The notes beneath the pieces are model-generated. The model did no database searches. It had not been told where the DNA came from and worked only from the letters and a program-made list of their open reading frames with translations. The position numbers were made by a program, and so were the translations under genes. A stretch of DNA of 56,861 bases from contig MEDY01000172.1 of assembly GCA_001724265.1 (NCBI GenBank), positions 1 to 56,861 of the forward strand, read 5' to 3'. Positions within the stretch are counted from its first letter, which is position 1. Each line of letters opens with the position of its first letter. Source of the stretch: Rhizaria sp. SCN 62-66. Lineage: Eukaryota > Rhizaria, unplaced. Shown here in pieces: positions 10,274 through 21,700 of the stretch.

Positions 10274-13200
10274 ATGTCGGCTGTGAGCGTTTCCGCCGGC
10301 GCGCCCGGCGCCAGTGGCGACGCTGCGGCGTCACACAAGGCCAACGCTGCCTTCTCGAAGGCCGAGTCCCTCTGTCAGGAGGAGATGTATGAGGAGGCCA
10401 TTGTCGCCTACAACGAGTGTCTCAGTCTGGTACGCCGCTCGCCTTTTCGCCATCGCCCTTTGCCTGCCACCTTTCAACGCGCGCCAACATGTTTGTGTGT
10501 TGTCATAACTGCGTTGAATTGATGTATATATCTTGTTCTTGTCCCTGCTCACATTCATCACCGTTCCGCGCTTGCTCACTTTTTGTGCTACAGTCCAACA
10601 ACAAGCACTCTGACGCGCTCACCAACCTCGGTTGTCTCTATGTTGAGGGCCTCGGCGTTGAACAAGACCCCGACCGCGCTACTGAACTCTTCGACGACGC
10701 CATCGCGCTTAACAACTCGCGCGCGATGGGTTTTAAGGCTATGTTGATCGAGCAGGAAGGTGGCGACTCGTACGATGTGTATAAACTCTACGAGCGCGCC
10801 GCCGCGCTCGGCGATATTGAGGGCCTGAACCAGCAGGCGTACATGTTGCACATGGGCCAGGGCGTGCCCAAGAACTTTGTGCGCGCGCTTAAGTGCTATA
10901 CTGAGGCCGCCGAGCGCGGGTCCGCCGACGCGCAGTACAACCTGGGCGCGCTGCACCAGCAGGGCGAACCCGCGGACCCCGAAGATGAGTCTGGCGGATT
11001 CCTCGCTAAGGACGACAGCAAGGCCTTCAAGTGGTATGAGATGGCCGCCGAGCAGGGTCACGCAGGATCGCTGTTTGCGCTGGGGCAGATGTACAAGGAC
11101 GGCTCCGTCGGCGTGAACCAGGACTATACACAGGCGATGCAGTGCTTCCAGGCCGCAGCCGAGGGTGGCGACCTGGACGGTATGACTGAGCTCGGATGCA
11201 TGTATAAGGATGGTTTGGGCGTTGAGCAGGACTACCACGCTGCTGCCGAGTGGCTGCTGCAAGCCGCCGATCAGGTACGTGTCAGAATTTTGCTGTCAGC
11301 TCATCATCCATCCGCTTTTTTGTTTTAAGTCGTTTTGCACTTGGAACGATTTGTTGTATGATTACTCGTCATGATATGGAATTAAAATTGATTTACATTT
11401 TTAATATATGCGATTGCGTGTATCTTCTCTTTGTATATTGACTTTGTTTTTTAAACCGCTCACCTTGTTTGTATCAATCTTGATTGTTTTATATCTGCTC
11501 GCGATGCAGGGCCACGCCGATGCCATGATGGAGCTGGCACCGATGTACAAGAACGGTCAGGGTGTTGACGCTGACCCCCAGATGTGCATGAAGTACCTCT
11601 CCTCCGCCGCGCAGGCCGGCCACCCCGCTGCCCAGCGCTTCGTGGCGCGCCTGCAGACGGTCATGGCCGCTGCGGCCTCTGGCGGCAACATTGAGGACGC
11701 CCTCAAGGCCATCGAGGCCGGCGAGATGGAGCAGACGGAGCGCGGTGCCACGCGCCGCGGCGTCATGTCGAGCATGGCGTCGGGCAAGGCGAGCAAGTTC
11801 GGCTCCCGCATCATGTCCCGCGTCGCGTCGGGCATGCACACGCCCAGACTGCGTCCTGTGCCTGACGACGGCGCTGCGGAGGCCGAGGCCGCGCGGCTCG
11901 CCGCAGAGGAGGCTGCAGAGGAGGCCCGCCGCAAGGCCGAGGAGGAGGCGCGCCTCAAGGCTGAGGAAGAGGCCCGCCTCAAGGCGGAGGCCGAGGCGGA
12001 GGCCGCTCGCCTGGCCGCCGAAGCCGAGGCCGAGGTTGCGCGCAAGAAGGCCGAGGATGAGGCGGCGGAGGCCGCGCGCTTGGCTGCCGAGGCCGAAGCT
12101 GAGGCGGCCCGCAAGAAGGCCGAGGAGGAGGCGGAGGTTGCGCGCCAGGCCGCGGAGGCCGAGGCTGCGCGCATTCGCGCTGAGGCCGAGGCTGAGGCGG
12201 AGGCTGCGCGTCTCAAGGCTGAGGCGAAGGCCGAGGCTGCGCGCTTGGCCGCGGAGGCCGAGGCGGAGGCCGCGCGCATCAAGGCTGAGGAAGAAGCTGA
12301 GGCTGCGCGAATTAAAGCCGAGGAGGAGGCGGAGGCTGCTCGTCTTAAGGCCGAGGCTGAGGCCGCTGCTGAGGCCGCCCGGCTCCAAGCGGAGGCGGAT
12401 GCCGCTGCCGCCGCCGCCGAGGCCAAGGCCGCCGCCGAGGCTGCCGAGGCCGAGGCAGCGCGTGTAAAGGCCGAGGCCGACGCCGCCGCCGCCGCTGCTG
12501 CCGCCGCAGCTGCCGAGGCCGCCCGCAAGAAGGCCGAAGAGGAGGCTGCCGCTGCCGCCGAGGCCCTCCGTCTCAAGCTTGAGGCCGAGGACGCGGCGCG
12601 CAAGCAGAAGCTGGCTGACGAGGAGGCAGCTCGTAAGAAGCGCGCCGAGGAGGAGGCCGCCGCCCGCGAGCGCAAGGCCCAAGAGGAGGCCGAGGCGCGT
12701 CGCAAGCGCGCTGAGGAGGAGGCCGCTGCGCGCAAGAAGAAGGCCGAGGAGGAGGAGGCCGCGCGTCAACAGCGCCTGGCCGAGGCCGAGGCGGCGCGCA
12801 AGAAGAAGCTCGAGGAGGACGCTGCGGCGGCCGCCGCCGCCGCCGCGGAGCGAATCGCAGCGGCCGAGGCGGCGCGCAAGAAGGCCGAGGAGGAGGCGGC
12901 CGAGGCGGCGCGGCGGTGCGCGGAGATCGAGGCCGCCGACGCCGCGCGGCGCGAGGCCGAGGCCGCGGCGGAGGCGGCGCGCATCAAGGCCGAGGAGGAG
13001 GCCGAGGCCGCGCGTCTGAAGGCCGAAGAAGAGGCCGAGGCCGCCCGCATCGCTGCCGAGGAGGCTGCTGAGGCCGCGCGTCTTAAGGCCGAGGAAGAAG
13101 CGGAGGCTGCCCGCGTCGCTGCCGAGGAGGAGGCCGAGGCTGCCCGTATTAAGGCTGAAGAGGAAGCTGAGGCCGCGCGTCTGAAGGCAGAGGAAGAGGC

Positions 13201-14413
13201 AGAGGCTGTGCGCCTCGCTGCTGAGGAAGAGGCCGAGGCCGCTAGGATTAAGGCCGAGGAGGATGCCGAGGCTGCCCGTATCAAGGCGGAGGAAGAGGCG
13301 GAGGCCGCGCGCATCAAGGCCGAGGAGGAGGCTGAGGCTGCCCGCATCAAGGCCGAGGAGGCCGAGGAAGAGGCGGCGCGCCGGCAGGCGGAGCGTGAGG
13401 AGGCCGAGGCGAAGCGCAAGGCCGAGCGCGAGGCCGAGGCGGCCCGCAAGAAGGCTGAGAAGGAGGAGGCCGAGGCGAAGCGCAAGGCTGAGCGCGAGGC
13501 CGCCGAGGCCGCACGGCTCGCCGAGAAGGAGGCCGAAGCGGCGCGCAAGAAGGCTGAGCGCGACGAGGCCGAGGCCCGCAAGAAGGCCGAGAGGGACGCG
13601 GAAGCCGCGCGCAAACAAGCGGAGCGCGACGAGACCGAGGCCCGCCGCAAGGCCGAGAAGGAAGAGGCTGAGGCGAAGCGCAAAGCCGAGCGCGAGGCTG
13701 CCGAGGCCGCGCGGCTGGCGGAGAAGGAGGCCGCGGCGGCGCGGCGGCAGGCCGAGAAGGACGCCGCCGAGGCGCTGCGCCGCGCGCAACGCGAGGCCGA
13801 GGAGGCTGCGCGGCTGCGCGCGAAGCAGGAGGCCGCCGAGGCCGCGGCGCGTGCGCGGGCCGAGGAGAACGCGCGCCGCGCGGAGCAGGGCCTGCCGCCG
13901 ATCGTCGACATGACTGAAGAGGAGCTTGCGGCCGCTGAGGCCGAGGCTGAGGCGGAGACGGTGGTTGAAAGTGCCGCTGCCCAGGCCGAGGCTGCGCCGC
14001 TCGCCGACGCAGAGCCGGTCTCCGACGCCGAGGTTGCGGCTGAGCCTGAGGCTGTGGCCGAGGCCGAGTCCAAGACCCCTGAGGACGAGCCCCAGCCCCA
14101 GCCCGAGCCCGCGGCCGACGAGGAAGAGCCCCTGCTGCTGCTGCCGCTGGATGACGAGACGGGCGGCATGTCCGACGACGACATCGTCATCGTCGACACC
14201 AAGGATCTGGAGCGTGAGGCCGCCCTCGCCGACGCGTGTCCGCCGACCGAGGACGACGACGTCAACGCGGCCAAGAACGCCGTTTCGTTCGCGCAGAGCC
14301 CCGACTCGCCGGCCAGCGAGCGCGCTGAGGCTGGGGAGGACCCCGCGGACGAGGAGAAGAAGGATGCCGAGAATGTCGGGAGCTGCCGCGGGTGCGAATG
14401 CACGATTATGTGA
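10274..14413 (+). CDS. Sel1-repeat protein with giant Ala/Glu/Lys/Arg coiled coil and C-terminal CaaX box
   Basis: Three exons: 10274-10429, 10594-11274 and 11510-14413. Both introns are phase 0 and start GTACGC and GTACGT. 1246 residues, stop TGA. An N-terminal TPR-like helix pair (to about residue 52) leads into about six or seven Sel1-like repeats (about 55-330), with the usual A-x-x-x-L-G-x-x-Y-x-x-G-x-G-V pattern. Residues about 385-1130 are an almost uninterrupted charged helix built of units like AEEEAEAARIK, expected to form a very long single helix or coiled coil. An acidic segment follows. The last four residues are CTIM, a CaaX box with X = Met (farnesyltransferase type), with two more Cys 3 and 6 residues upstream of the CaaX Cys that could be palmitoylated. 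The inference is a membrane-tethered scaffold with Sel1 repeats held at a distance. The strong codon repetition makes long antisense frames that I treat as artefacts. Confidence 0.85.
11880..13870 (+). repeat. Degenerate tandem repeat encoding the coiled coil
   Basis: About 2 kb of GCC/GAG/AAG/CGC-rich DNA made of imperfect 33- to 45-nt units, encoding repeated A-E-E-E-A-E-A-A-R-x-K blocks. Unequal crossing-over would readily change its length. Confidence 0.8.
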
Positions 14414-16056
14414 TTTCACGCTCGTATGACGTTGTTCTCGCTTGCTAATATCTTATAATACGTGTGTTCACGTCCTCGTGATCTTTCCCTTTTTGCCTAA
14501 GCACTCTCTAAACCTATGTTTGCCTTTCTAGTAGTAGTTGTCTTTGTCAGCCTTTATTACTCCCTCTATAGCCTTGTTTCCCCTCAATATTCTTGTTCTG
14601 CTATCTGTCTGTCATATTTAGCTTTTATTCGTTTCGTTTTCTCTCCCATCCCTTCCAGCCACGTGTCATGTCACGTCTTCATTACAACAGTCTTTTGCTC
14701 TCCACTCCAGTTTCGTCTTCGTCACAATTACACAAACATATTGCGATCGCTCTCGATCTTTTCACACGATCTCCCTCGTCTTTTTTCCTCGCGTTTCACG
14801 TTTATTGTTATCTTAAACGCATACGCTACACCAAAGACTAACACCGACATCAATGACTAATCAAACTTCGTCGCGCACGTCCTCAATGCATCTCGATGTC
14901 TCCTTTACTTCTACCATTGCTTGATGCGACTATCTCGAACGGACAGTCAAGACGATGGTGTCCGCTGTGTGACTCCCAGTGTAGCTCGCTTGTTTGGCCC
15001 CGCTCTTACACTCCGCTATAAGGAGTGTTAATGGGTAACATATAATGACGTCTTCGCTAAATAAGCACTTTTCACAGCACAACCTTAGTGGCAATAATAA
15101 TCATGTCATTTATATGATTGTTTGTTGCTTCGTTGTTGATTTGTAGCTATTTCCTCTAGCGTGCTTTGATATAACTCATATTTAGTTTCGTCCTCTTTGT
15201 TTTATTTTATCTGACTTGTTTAGTTTTGTGTTAATGCCTTTGTTCTGTGTATCTTTCTTTTTTTGTTTCTCAACCCTTTGACTCCTAATTATTCGACTGT
15301 TCACTGAAGGTGCTTCTTTGCATCATCGGAGCTTTGTTAGCTTAGACGTAGCGCTATCTGCAGATATCAGCGTACACGTCTTAGTATGTTTCACCTCTCT
15401 ACAATAACTACAGAACTAATGCTTACTGCGTACTACGTAATTTGTTTGTAGTCGTTTGCGACTGTTGTAGTTGTCTATGATTGTTTACTTTGTGTCGCTT
15501 TCAAAGCTCAGGTTGTTTTTCACTGTCACAGATGATACTTGAAACGACGTATGCACGTACGTACGTACGTACGTACGTACGTACGTGTCAACGCCGACGA
15601 TGTTACATGAGTGCGACAGAGTCGTTGAAAGTGCCAAGATGTCAAGACACGCTTTTTGTTTTTAATGAATATTCGTTCTATATTAGCCAATCCAAGTCAC
15701 TCATACACATAACATTATCACATAACACTATCGTCGTACAAATGTACATGTACATACGAAATGTAAAAGTGATTGTATGTATTATTACAGGTAATACAAG
15801 ATGTGATTAATGTTCGATAATAAGTAATAATAGGTTGAATATTGTTTACACAAACCAATGACAAAACGTTTGATGTTGAACAGCACAGTCGTGAAGCTGA
15901 AGCGACTCGAGCCAAACAGATGCGTCCAATTGCACTGTTCCTGCCCACAGTCAAATCACTCACCATCAACAACAAACAGCAAGCGTTCAACCGTCAACTG
16001 ACTGAGAACAAGTTCGAACGACAAGCTACATGGTGTAAGCTGGCATGTCTTCGAGC
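14414..16056. other. AT-rich convergent spacer
   Basis: Lies between the 3' ends of the Sel1 gene (+) and the RCC1 gene (-). It contains an (ACGT)8 microsatellite at 15555-15586. Short frames such as the one at 15842 run into the RCC1 gene on the opposite strand and look accidental. I see no gene. Confidence 0.6.
15555..15586. repeat. (ACGT)8 microsatellite
   Basis: Eight perfect copies of ACGT, 32 nt in all. The unit is self-complementary, so the tract can form a hairpin or cruciform and has four CpG and GTAC sites in phase. Confidence 0.95.
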
Positions 16057-18279
16057 TTACTCGAAGTCCTTAGCCAGGATGAGCGAGTGCTGCGCGCCAG
16101 CCGCGACGCCGACGACGCGGCGGGGCACGGTGGTGAGCTGCATCGAGCGGATCCAGTAGGGCTCAGCGCACACGGTCTCTGTAGCGGTAATAAGCAAAAT
16201 GAAGTCAACAAGAAGACGAAAAACAATTAGCCCAATGAGACATGAACATGGAAGAACACAACGTGATATACGATAACAACATGATGTGTACGTGAAATGA
16301 TATGAGAAACGTACCCTCACCATAGCCGAGCTGGCCGAGGTCGCCGGAGCCCCAGCCGAAGGCGCGGCCGGCGCTGGTGTAGGCGAGCGCGTGCGCCTCG
16401 GCGACGGCGATGGCGACAACGCGGTCCGCCGTCTTGGTGGTGACCTTGGGGTTCATCTCCGTGGTGACGTGCGGCGCGGGCTGGCTCCATGACGCGTCCG
16501 AAGACAGGTACACGGGGTTGAGCCCCGAGACCTCCTTGGGCGTGGTGATCTCGAACGCCTTGGCACCGTAGTCGAAGTCACCGTGGCCCAGGCGGCCGTC
16601 GGCGGTGCGGCCGAAGGTGAAGACGCGCGAGTCCTCGGTGAGGATAACGGAGAACTGCGCGGCCGAGGCGGCAGCCTTGACGCGGATCTTGTTCTCAGCG
16701 AAGAACGGGATGATGGTGGGGACGACGATGGACATGCCATGCTCGTCCTCGGAAGGACGCTGGATGCCGCACTGCGAGTAGTTGTTAGGGCCCCAGACCC
16801 AGACCTGTACAGCACACACACAAGAAAATCAAGAACAAACATGATGAAGTTAGCAAATATGCACTTTCAAGGGTTATGCTCTGCTCACATCCAAGAAAAT
16901 ATGCTTGTTGATTCAAAACGTACGTTGCCGGAGGCAGCGATGGCAAAGCTGGAGTAGCCGCCGGCGCAGACGGACTTGATGTCCCAGTCCTCCATGTTGG
17001 CCTCGCGCGCAGCCTTGCTGCCCTTGCGCGGCTTGGGCGGGAAGTTGACCAGACGCGGCGACAGGCGAGCGCGCTTGTGACGGTCGTTCTGGCGGCGGCC
17101 GATGAAGACGTCGCCCCAGTACCACACGCGGCCCTCCGTGTCGAGCGCGAGCGAGTGCGACTCGCCCGCCACGACCTGCGCGATCACCACGGCGCGGCCC
17201 GACACGTGCGGGAACTCGATCGCGGCGGCGGCGTTCTGGCGCATCGAGTCGGTGTTGTAGCCGACGAGGCCCGACGCGTCACGGTACGCGCCCCACGAGT
17301 AGACCGTGCCCTTGTCGTCGAGCGCGAGCGAGTGGGACGCGCCGCAAGAGATCTGGGTCACGGTGACGCCCGCGAGCCCGTCGACAAGCGCGGGGGCCAT
17401 CTCGCCGACGTCCGTCGCCGTCTCGCGGCCGATCGCGCCGTCGTCGTTGCAGCCCCAGGAGTAGACCTTGCCGGTCTTGGTCAGCACCAGGTTGTGCAGC
17501 GCGCCCGCAGCCACGGCCACAACGTCCTCTTCCTCGAGCGTCTTAATCAGTGCCGGGAACTTGCGCTCGCGCGTCTGGCGGCCCAGTCCGAGCTGCGACA
17601 TGTCGCCGGCGCCGAAGGAAAACACCAGCCCCTTCTTCTTTGCGATCGCCGCGTTGGGCTTGACCGCGGCCGCGTTGGCGGCCACGCAGGCCTTGGCGGC
17701 GGCGCCGTTGTCGTTGACCGCGGTCACGGGGGCAGCGGCGGCGCGCTTGGCGGCAGGAGCGGCGACAGCAGAGGCAGCAACAGGGGCGGCAGTCTTGCCG
17801 CGGGAAGCGCCAGTCGCAGGCGCAGCAGCGTGAGCAGGAGCAGCGGCGGCAGCAGCAGCGGCGGCAGGGGCGGCAGAAGGAGCAGCCGCAGGAGCAGCAG
17901 CAGCGGCAGCGGGGGCAGCGGTGGGGGTGAACTTAAATCCGCCGATGACGGGGGCAGCAGCGGGAGAAGCAGCGCCGTCAGCGGCGGGGGCGGCGGGCTT
18001 CGCGCCAAAGGCAAAGCCAGTGCCAGCTGCACCAGTGGTGGCGCCGCCAAAGGCAAAGCCGGTCGAGGACATGGTGAAGCCAGAGGGCTTGGCGGTGGCA
18101 GCGGCGGCGGCGGCCTCAGCCTTGCGCTTGGCCTCGGCGGCGGCCTTGGACTGCGCGATCTGCTCGGGGGTAGCCGTGGGGCTAACGGCCTCGCAAGAGC
18201 GGCAAGCAAAGGCAGTGTTAGGGTTCTTCACGCGACAAGTAGTGCAGCGCCAGGAGTTTTCGTCGAGCGCGAACTGCAT
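16057..18279 (-). CDS. RanBP2-type zinc finger plus RCC1-repeat protein, three exons
   Basis: Minus-strand exons are 18279-16924, 16804-16315 and 16178-16057. The introns are 119 nt (phase 0) and 136 nt (phase 1), and both start GTACGT. 655 residues, stop TAA. Residues 7-35 are a RanBP2 zinc finger (W-x-C-x2-C, then Asn, then C-x2-C), a fold that binds Ran-GDP, ubiquitin or RNA. An Ala-rich linker with FG/FAFG-like dipeptides follows (about 36-215). From about 216 onward there are RCC1 propeller repeats with recurring V-Y-S-W-G, C-G-A-S-H-S-L-A-L and G-Q-L-G-Y-G signatures, enough for one seven-bladed propeller. RCC1 proteins include Ran exchange factors and many unrelated scaffolds. The zinc finger with FG dipeptides suggests a nuclear-pore or Ran link, but that is inference. 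The last exon supplies the final blade strand (A-G-A-Q-H-S-L-I-L). Confidence 0.82.
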
Positions 18280-18788
18280 GTGAACTAAGGAGTTGGGGAG
18301 CGCGGGGGAGAGACGTTGGAGGCGGTGAGGCTTGGCTGATAAACGTCAGAGAATTGACCGGGTTATCTTGTGTGTTATAAAGTGCAATTTAGGGAGAATA
18401 CTGCTCGACAATGTCTCAATTGGCACAAACGCATAGATGCGTATAGAATTGTAGGTGTGCGGAGAACTACTCAATCTACGCAACGCAACTTGCGTGTCCG
18501 TTGGATCTTCCCGATCGAGCCGGTCCGAGTCGCCCACTGTCACTTGGTCCCCCCCCCCCCAGTCGTCAACAATATAGTATCAACAGTGACATCAGGTTTC
18601 CGTTGCTCGCAGTGTTGAAGCACCTCGCAATAATACTTTGCATTATTTCATTAATCCTGTAATAAAATCTCACATAGTCACATTCTTGTCTCCCGATAGA
18701 GGGTCTTTCGGTGGAACCGTTTCCACTTCTCCCCTCTTCCTTCACCGCCGCCCGAGCCCTGAACCCGCGGCGGTCCCTCTTCTCCCTC
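18280..18788. other. Divergent promoter region with poly-C tract
   Basis: Separates the RCC1 gene (-) and the large + strand gene, so it should carry both promoters. A run of 12 C lies at 18549-18560. The last 100 nt before 18789 are pyrimidine-rich, like a 5'UTR. Confidence 0.5.
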
Positions 18789-21700
18789 ATGTCGACGTCG
18801 ACTTCCCTTTTGACTGACGCATCATTTGACTCCCTGCCTGGTGCCTTAGCTACTCGGGTTCGTTTCGCCTCCCCATCGCCCCCAGCAGTCTCGATCTCAG
18901 CCTCACCCGACCCAAATGCCCTCGCCGCCGGCACTGGCTCTGGCTCTGGTGCAGGCGACGACAGCGACGGCGACGAGTCTGACACGTATAGTGGTTATGT
19001 AGTTCCCGCTACTGGCTTTGCGCATGCTCCCAATCATCACAATGGCCGCGCTCTAACACCAAGTGCTTCTGGTGTCAACTCGTCGACTATCTCAGGTTCT
19101 AACACGCACAGGAGTGCCGCTGCATTGTCTAACGCACCGGGCGCGGTTGCTCTAAGCGCCGCGTCCGAGTCCCTACTTATGCGCGCCGCAGAAAAGCTTG
19201 TCACGCATCAAAACGCCGCGAAAACTGCATCCGCGCTCGCAGCCGCCGCTGCTGCTGCCGCAGCCGCCACCGCCGCGGCCGCCGCAGCCGACGCTGCCCA
19301 CGCCGCAGCGGCCTCCGACGCCGACGCGGCCACTACTGCCGCGAATGGCCCCGCTGCGGCAGCCTCGTTGCTCTCCGCGCGCGCGCCCGCGCCCCGCAGC
19401 GGGCCCGGGAGCCTGGCCGAGTGGCAGCTGCAGTGGGCGCAGAAGCGCGACGCGGCCGCTGCGGCGGCGACGACGGCCGCGGCGCAGGCCCAGGCCCAGG
19501 TCGAGGCGGAGCGCGCTGCGGAGGCCGAGGCCGATGCCACCAGCGCGAGCACGAGCGCGATGACGCAAAGCAAGCGCCTCGGCGATACGAACGGTGTGAA
19601 TAATGCAGTTGGAAACGGTAACAACAGCGAGTCTCGCTCCTCATGGAAGGGCCGCACGCACCCTGCGTTGCTGCTCGGCAGCAGTAACAGCGCGGCTATT
19701 GTCACAAACAACTCAAACGCAAACGCAAGCGCGCGAAACGACAACAACAGCAGCCGCAGCACTAGCTTAAGCGACGCGCCTGCCGCTGGCGGCCAAACCT
19801 CCAGCACGAGCCTGCTCTCCGTCAGCAAGGTCGGAGTGCCGCTCGCGCTCGGCCTGCTGGGCCCCTCTTTGCCGCCGCACTTGGCCGAGGGGGCGCGGTT
19901 TGTTGCCCCCTCGTCGTCCTCCCTCCTGAGCGCGAGTGCAAACGCTGGCGACGCTGGCTGCAACGGCAACGGCAGTCTCGGCGTGACTGTCAACGACGGC
20001 GCGGCGGCGGCGGACGCGGCGGCGGTGGCGGCCAACACCAGCGCGGCGGCAGCGGCCGCGCGAGGCGGGCAGTCGCCTGGTCAGAAACAGAGGAGTTTGC
20101 GGAGCACGCAGAAGCGCCAAACGCACACTCCTGGCACTATCCCTGAGATTGAGACTGGAGTTGTAGCTAACAACGCAGACGCCAGTGCTAGAGCTGCCCC
20201 AAGCTCTCCTAATCTAAGTGTCTCGAATGTAAGGGTCTTGTACCCGCAGTTGCGCGTGATCGTGCAAAACCAGCAGTTCCACCTCCACCTGCCTGAGGAA
20301 GATAACGGGTCTCCTTTTTTCACGCACACAGACGCGGAAAACGGCGACGCAAGTAGCAACGCGGGTAGCTCTAGCGCGCGGCAGCTGCAGACTGTGCGCT
20401 CATCAGGGCTGCTGTATCCATCTGCGCGCGCACCATCACAATCGCACTCGCGTACACATAACCTCAGCCACAGCCAGAGGCAGAGTCGTCATCACAGTGA
20501 CTCTGCGGTTGATGCCTCGGCGGGCACCGCGACGCAGGCGCTCACGTGGCTGCAGCGCCAGGCCAACCGGCCCCCGCCCGGCTACGCCCACGGCCACTCC
20601 GCCGCTGCTGTTCACGGTCACGTTGAGTTCTTGGAGCCGTCGTGTCACGACGCGTTTAGCAACACCATCAATGACAGCAACAGCAACAACAACAGCAACA
20701 ACAACAACATTATTAGCGCCGTCCCGCGCACCGCGCCCGCTGCGCCGACAGCGGTCGCCGGCGCCGTCCCTGTCCCTGCTTCTAGCGCTGTGTCCGTGCA
20801 AGTGCAGACTGTCCCCGGCCTCGCCAACGGCTCCATCGCGGCGACGCTGCTGTCTGTCGACCCGCGCGCGCTTGTGTCCGCAGTCACGGTGGTTGCGGCG
20901 CCGCCCGCCGCACAGCCCTACGTGCTGCAGCCCTCCGCTCATGGCAGCAATCGCGGCGACAACGCGAAAACTGAGGCTGACACCGCGGCGGTGGACGCTG
21001 AGGCTGGGACCGAGGCGGAGTCTGCAGCAGTGTTGACGTCGCGGCTACCGCAGCCCCCCGCGGCGGGCGCAATCGGGTCGGGACTGGGCCTAACTGTCAA
21101 AGTGGCCACGGTGACGAACCCGCACTACGTGCTGCGAGGCGTGCCTACCACCACCGCGAACAACAACAACAACAACAACACCACTAACAACAATAACAGC
21201 ATTAACAGCTTCAACACTCGCGTAGGAAGCAATGTCAGCTCGCATGTGAGCGCAAGTAGCGGTGTGCTGGGGCTCACTGACGCGCCGCCTGACGTCATCC
21301 TGATGTCATCTGCGCCGCTGCCGATGACGACGTCCGTCTCGGTCGGTCTATCTGCGCCGACACCCGTGTGCGCCACTGTGGCCGCTGCGAACGGCGGCTA
21401 CGGCAGCGGCAGCTCCAGCTCCCGCGGCTCCACCCGCCACACGCACGGCGGCGACTGCGCTGCGAGCGGCGACCGCGCTGCGAGCGGCGACATTGCGCCT
21501 ACAGTCGCTGCGCTGTCCGCCCGGCCCCGCTGCGACGCGGCGGCCGGTGGCAGCGGCGGCGCGAGCCGCGGCGCGAGCGGCTCCCCGGCCCCGTCGCTGT
21601 CGCCGTCGCGGCACGCGCTGCTGCGCACCCTGCGCCCGCCGCCCCCCGCCTCTGCCACCTCGGCCGTGGCCGTGCCAGTTGGCAGCAACAGCCCTGCGGC

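Noticed and set aside
11489-14419. Minus-strand open frame of 976 codons opposite the Sel1 coiled coil (and a second of 545 codons)
   Set aside because: The repeated GCC/GAG/AAG/CGC codons of the sense strand contain no antisense stops in some frames; the products are Leu/Gly or Ala/Ser repeats with no domain, and the sense gene has clear Sel1 repeats and consistent introns.
15555-15586. CRISPR-like or regulatory array
   Set aside because: Simple (ACGT)8 microsatellite without spacers.
15842-16159. Plus-strand frame of 105 codons overlapping the RCC1 3' end
   Set aside because: Half lies in AT-rich spacer and half opposite a conserved RCC1 exon.
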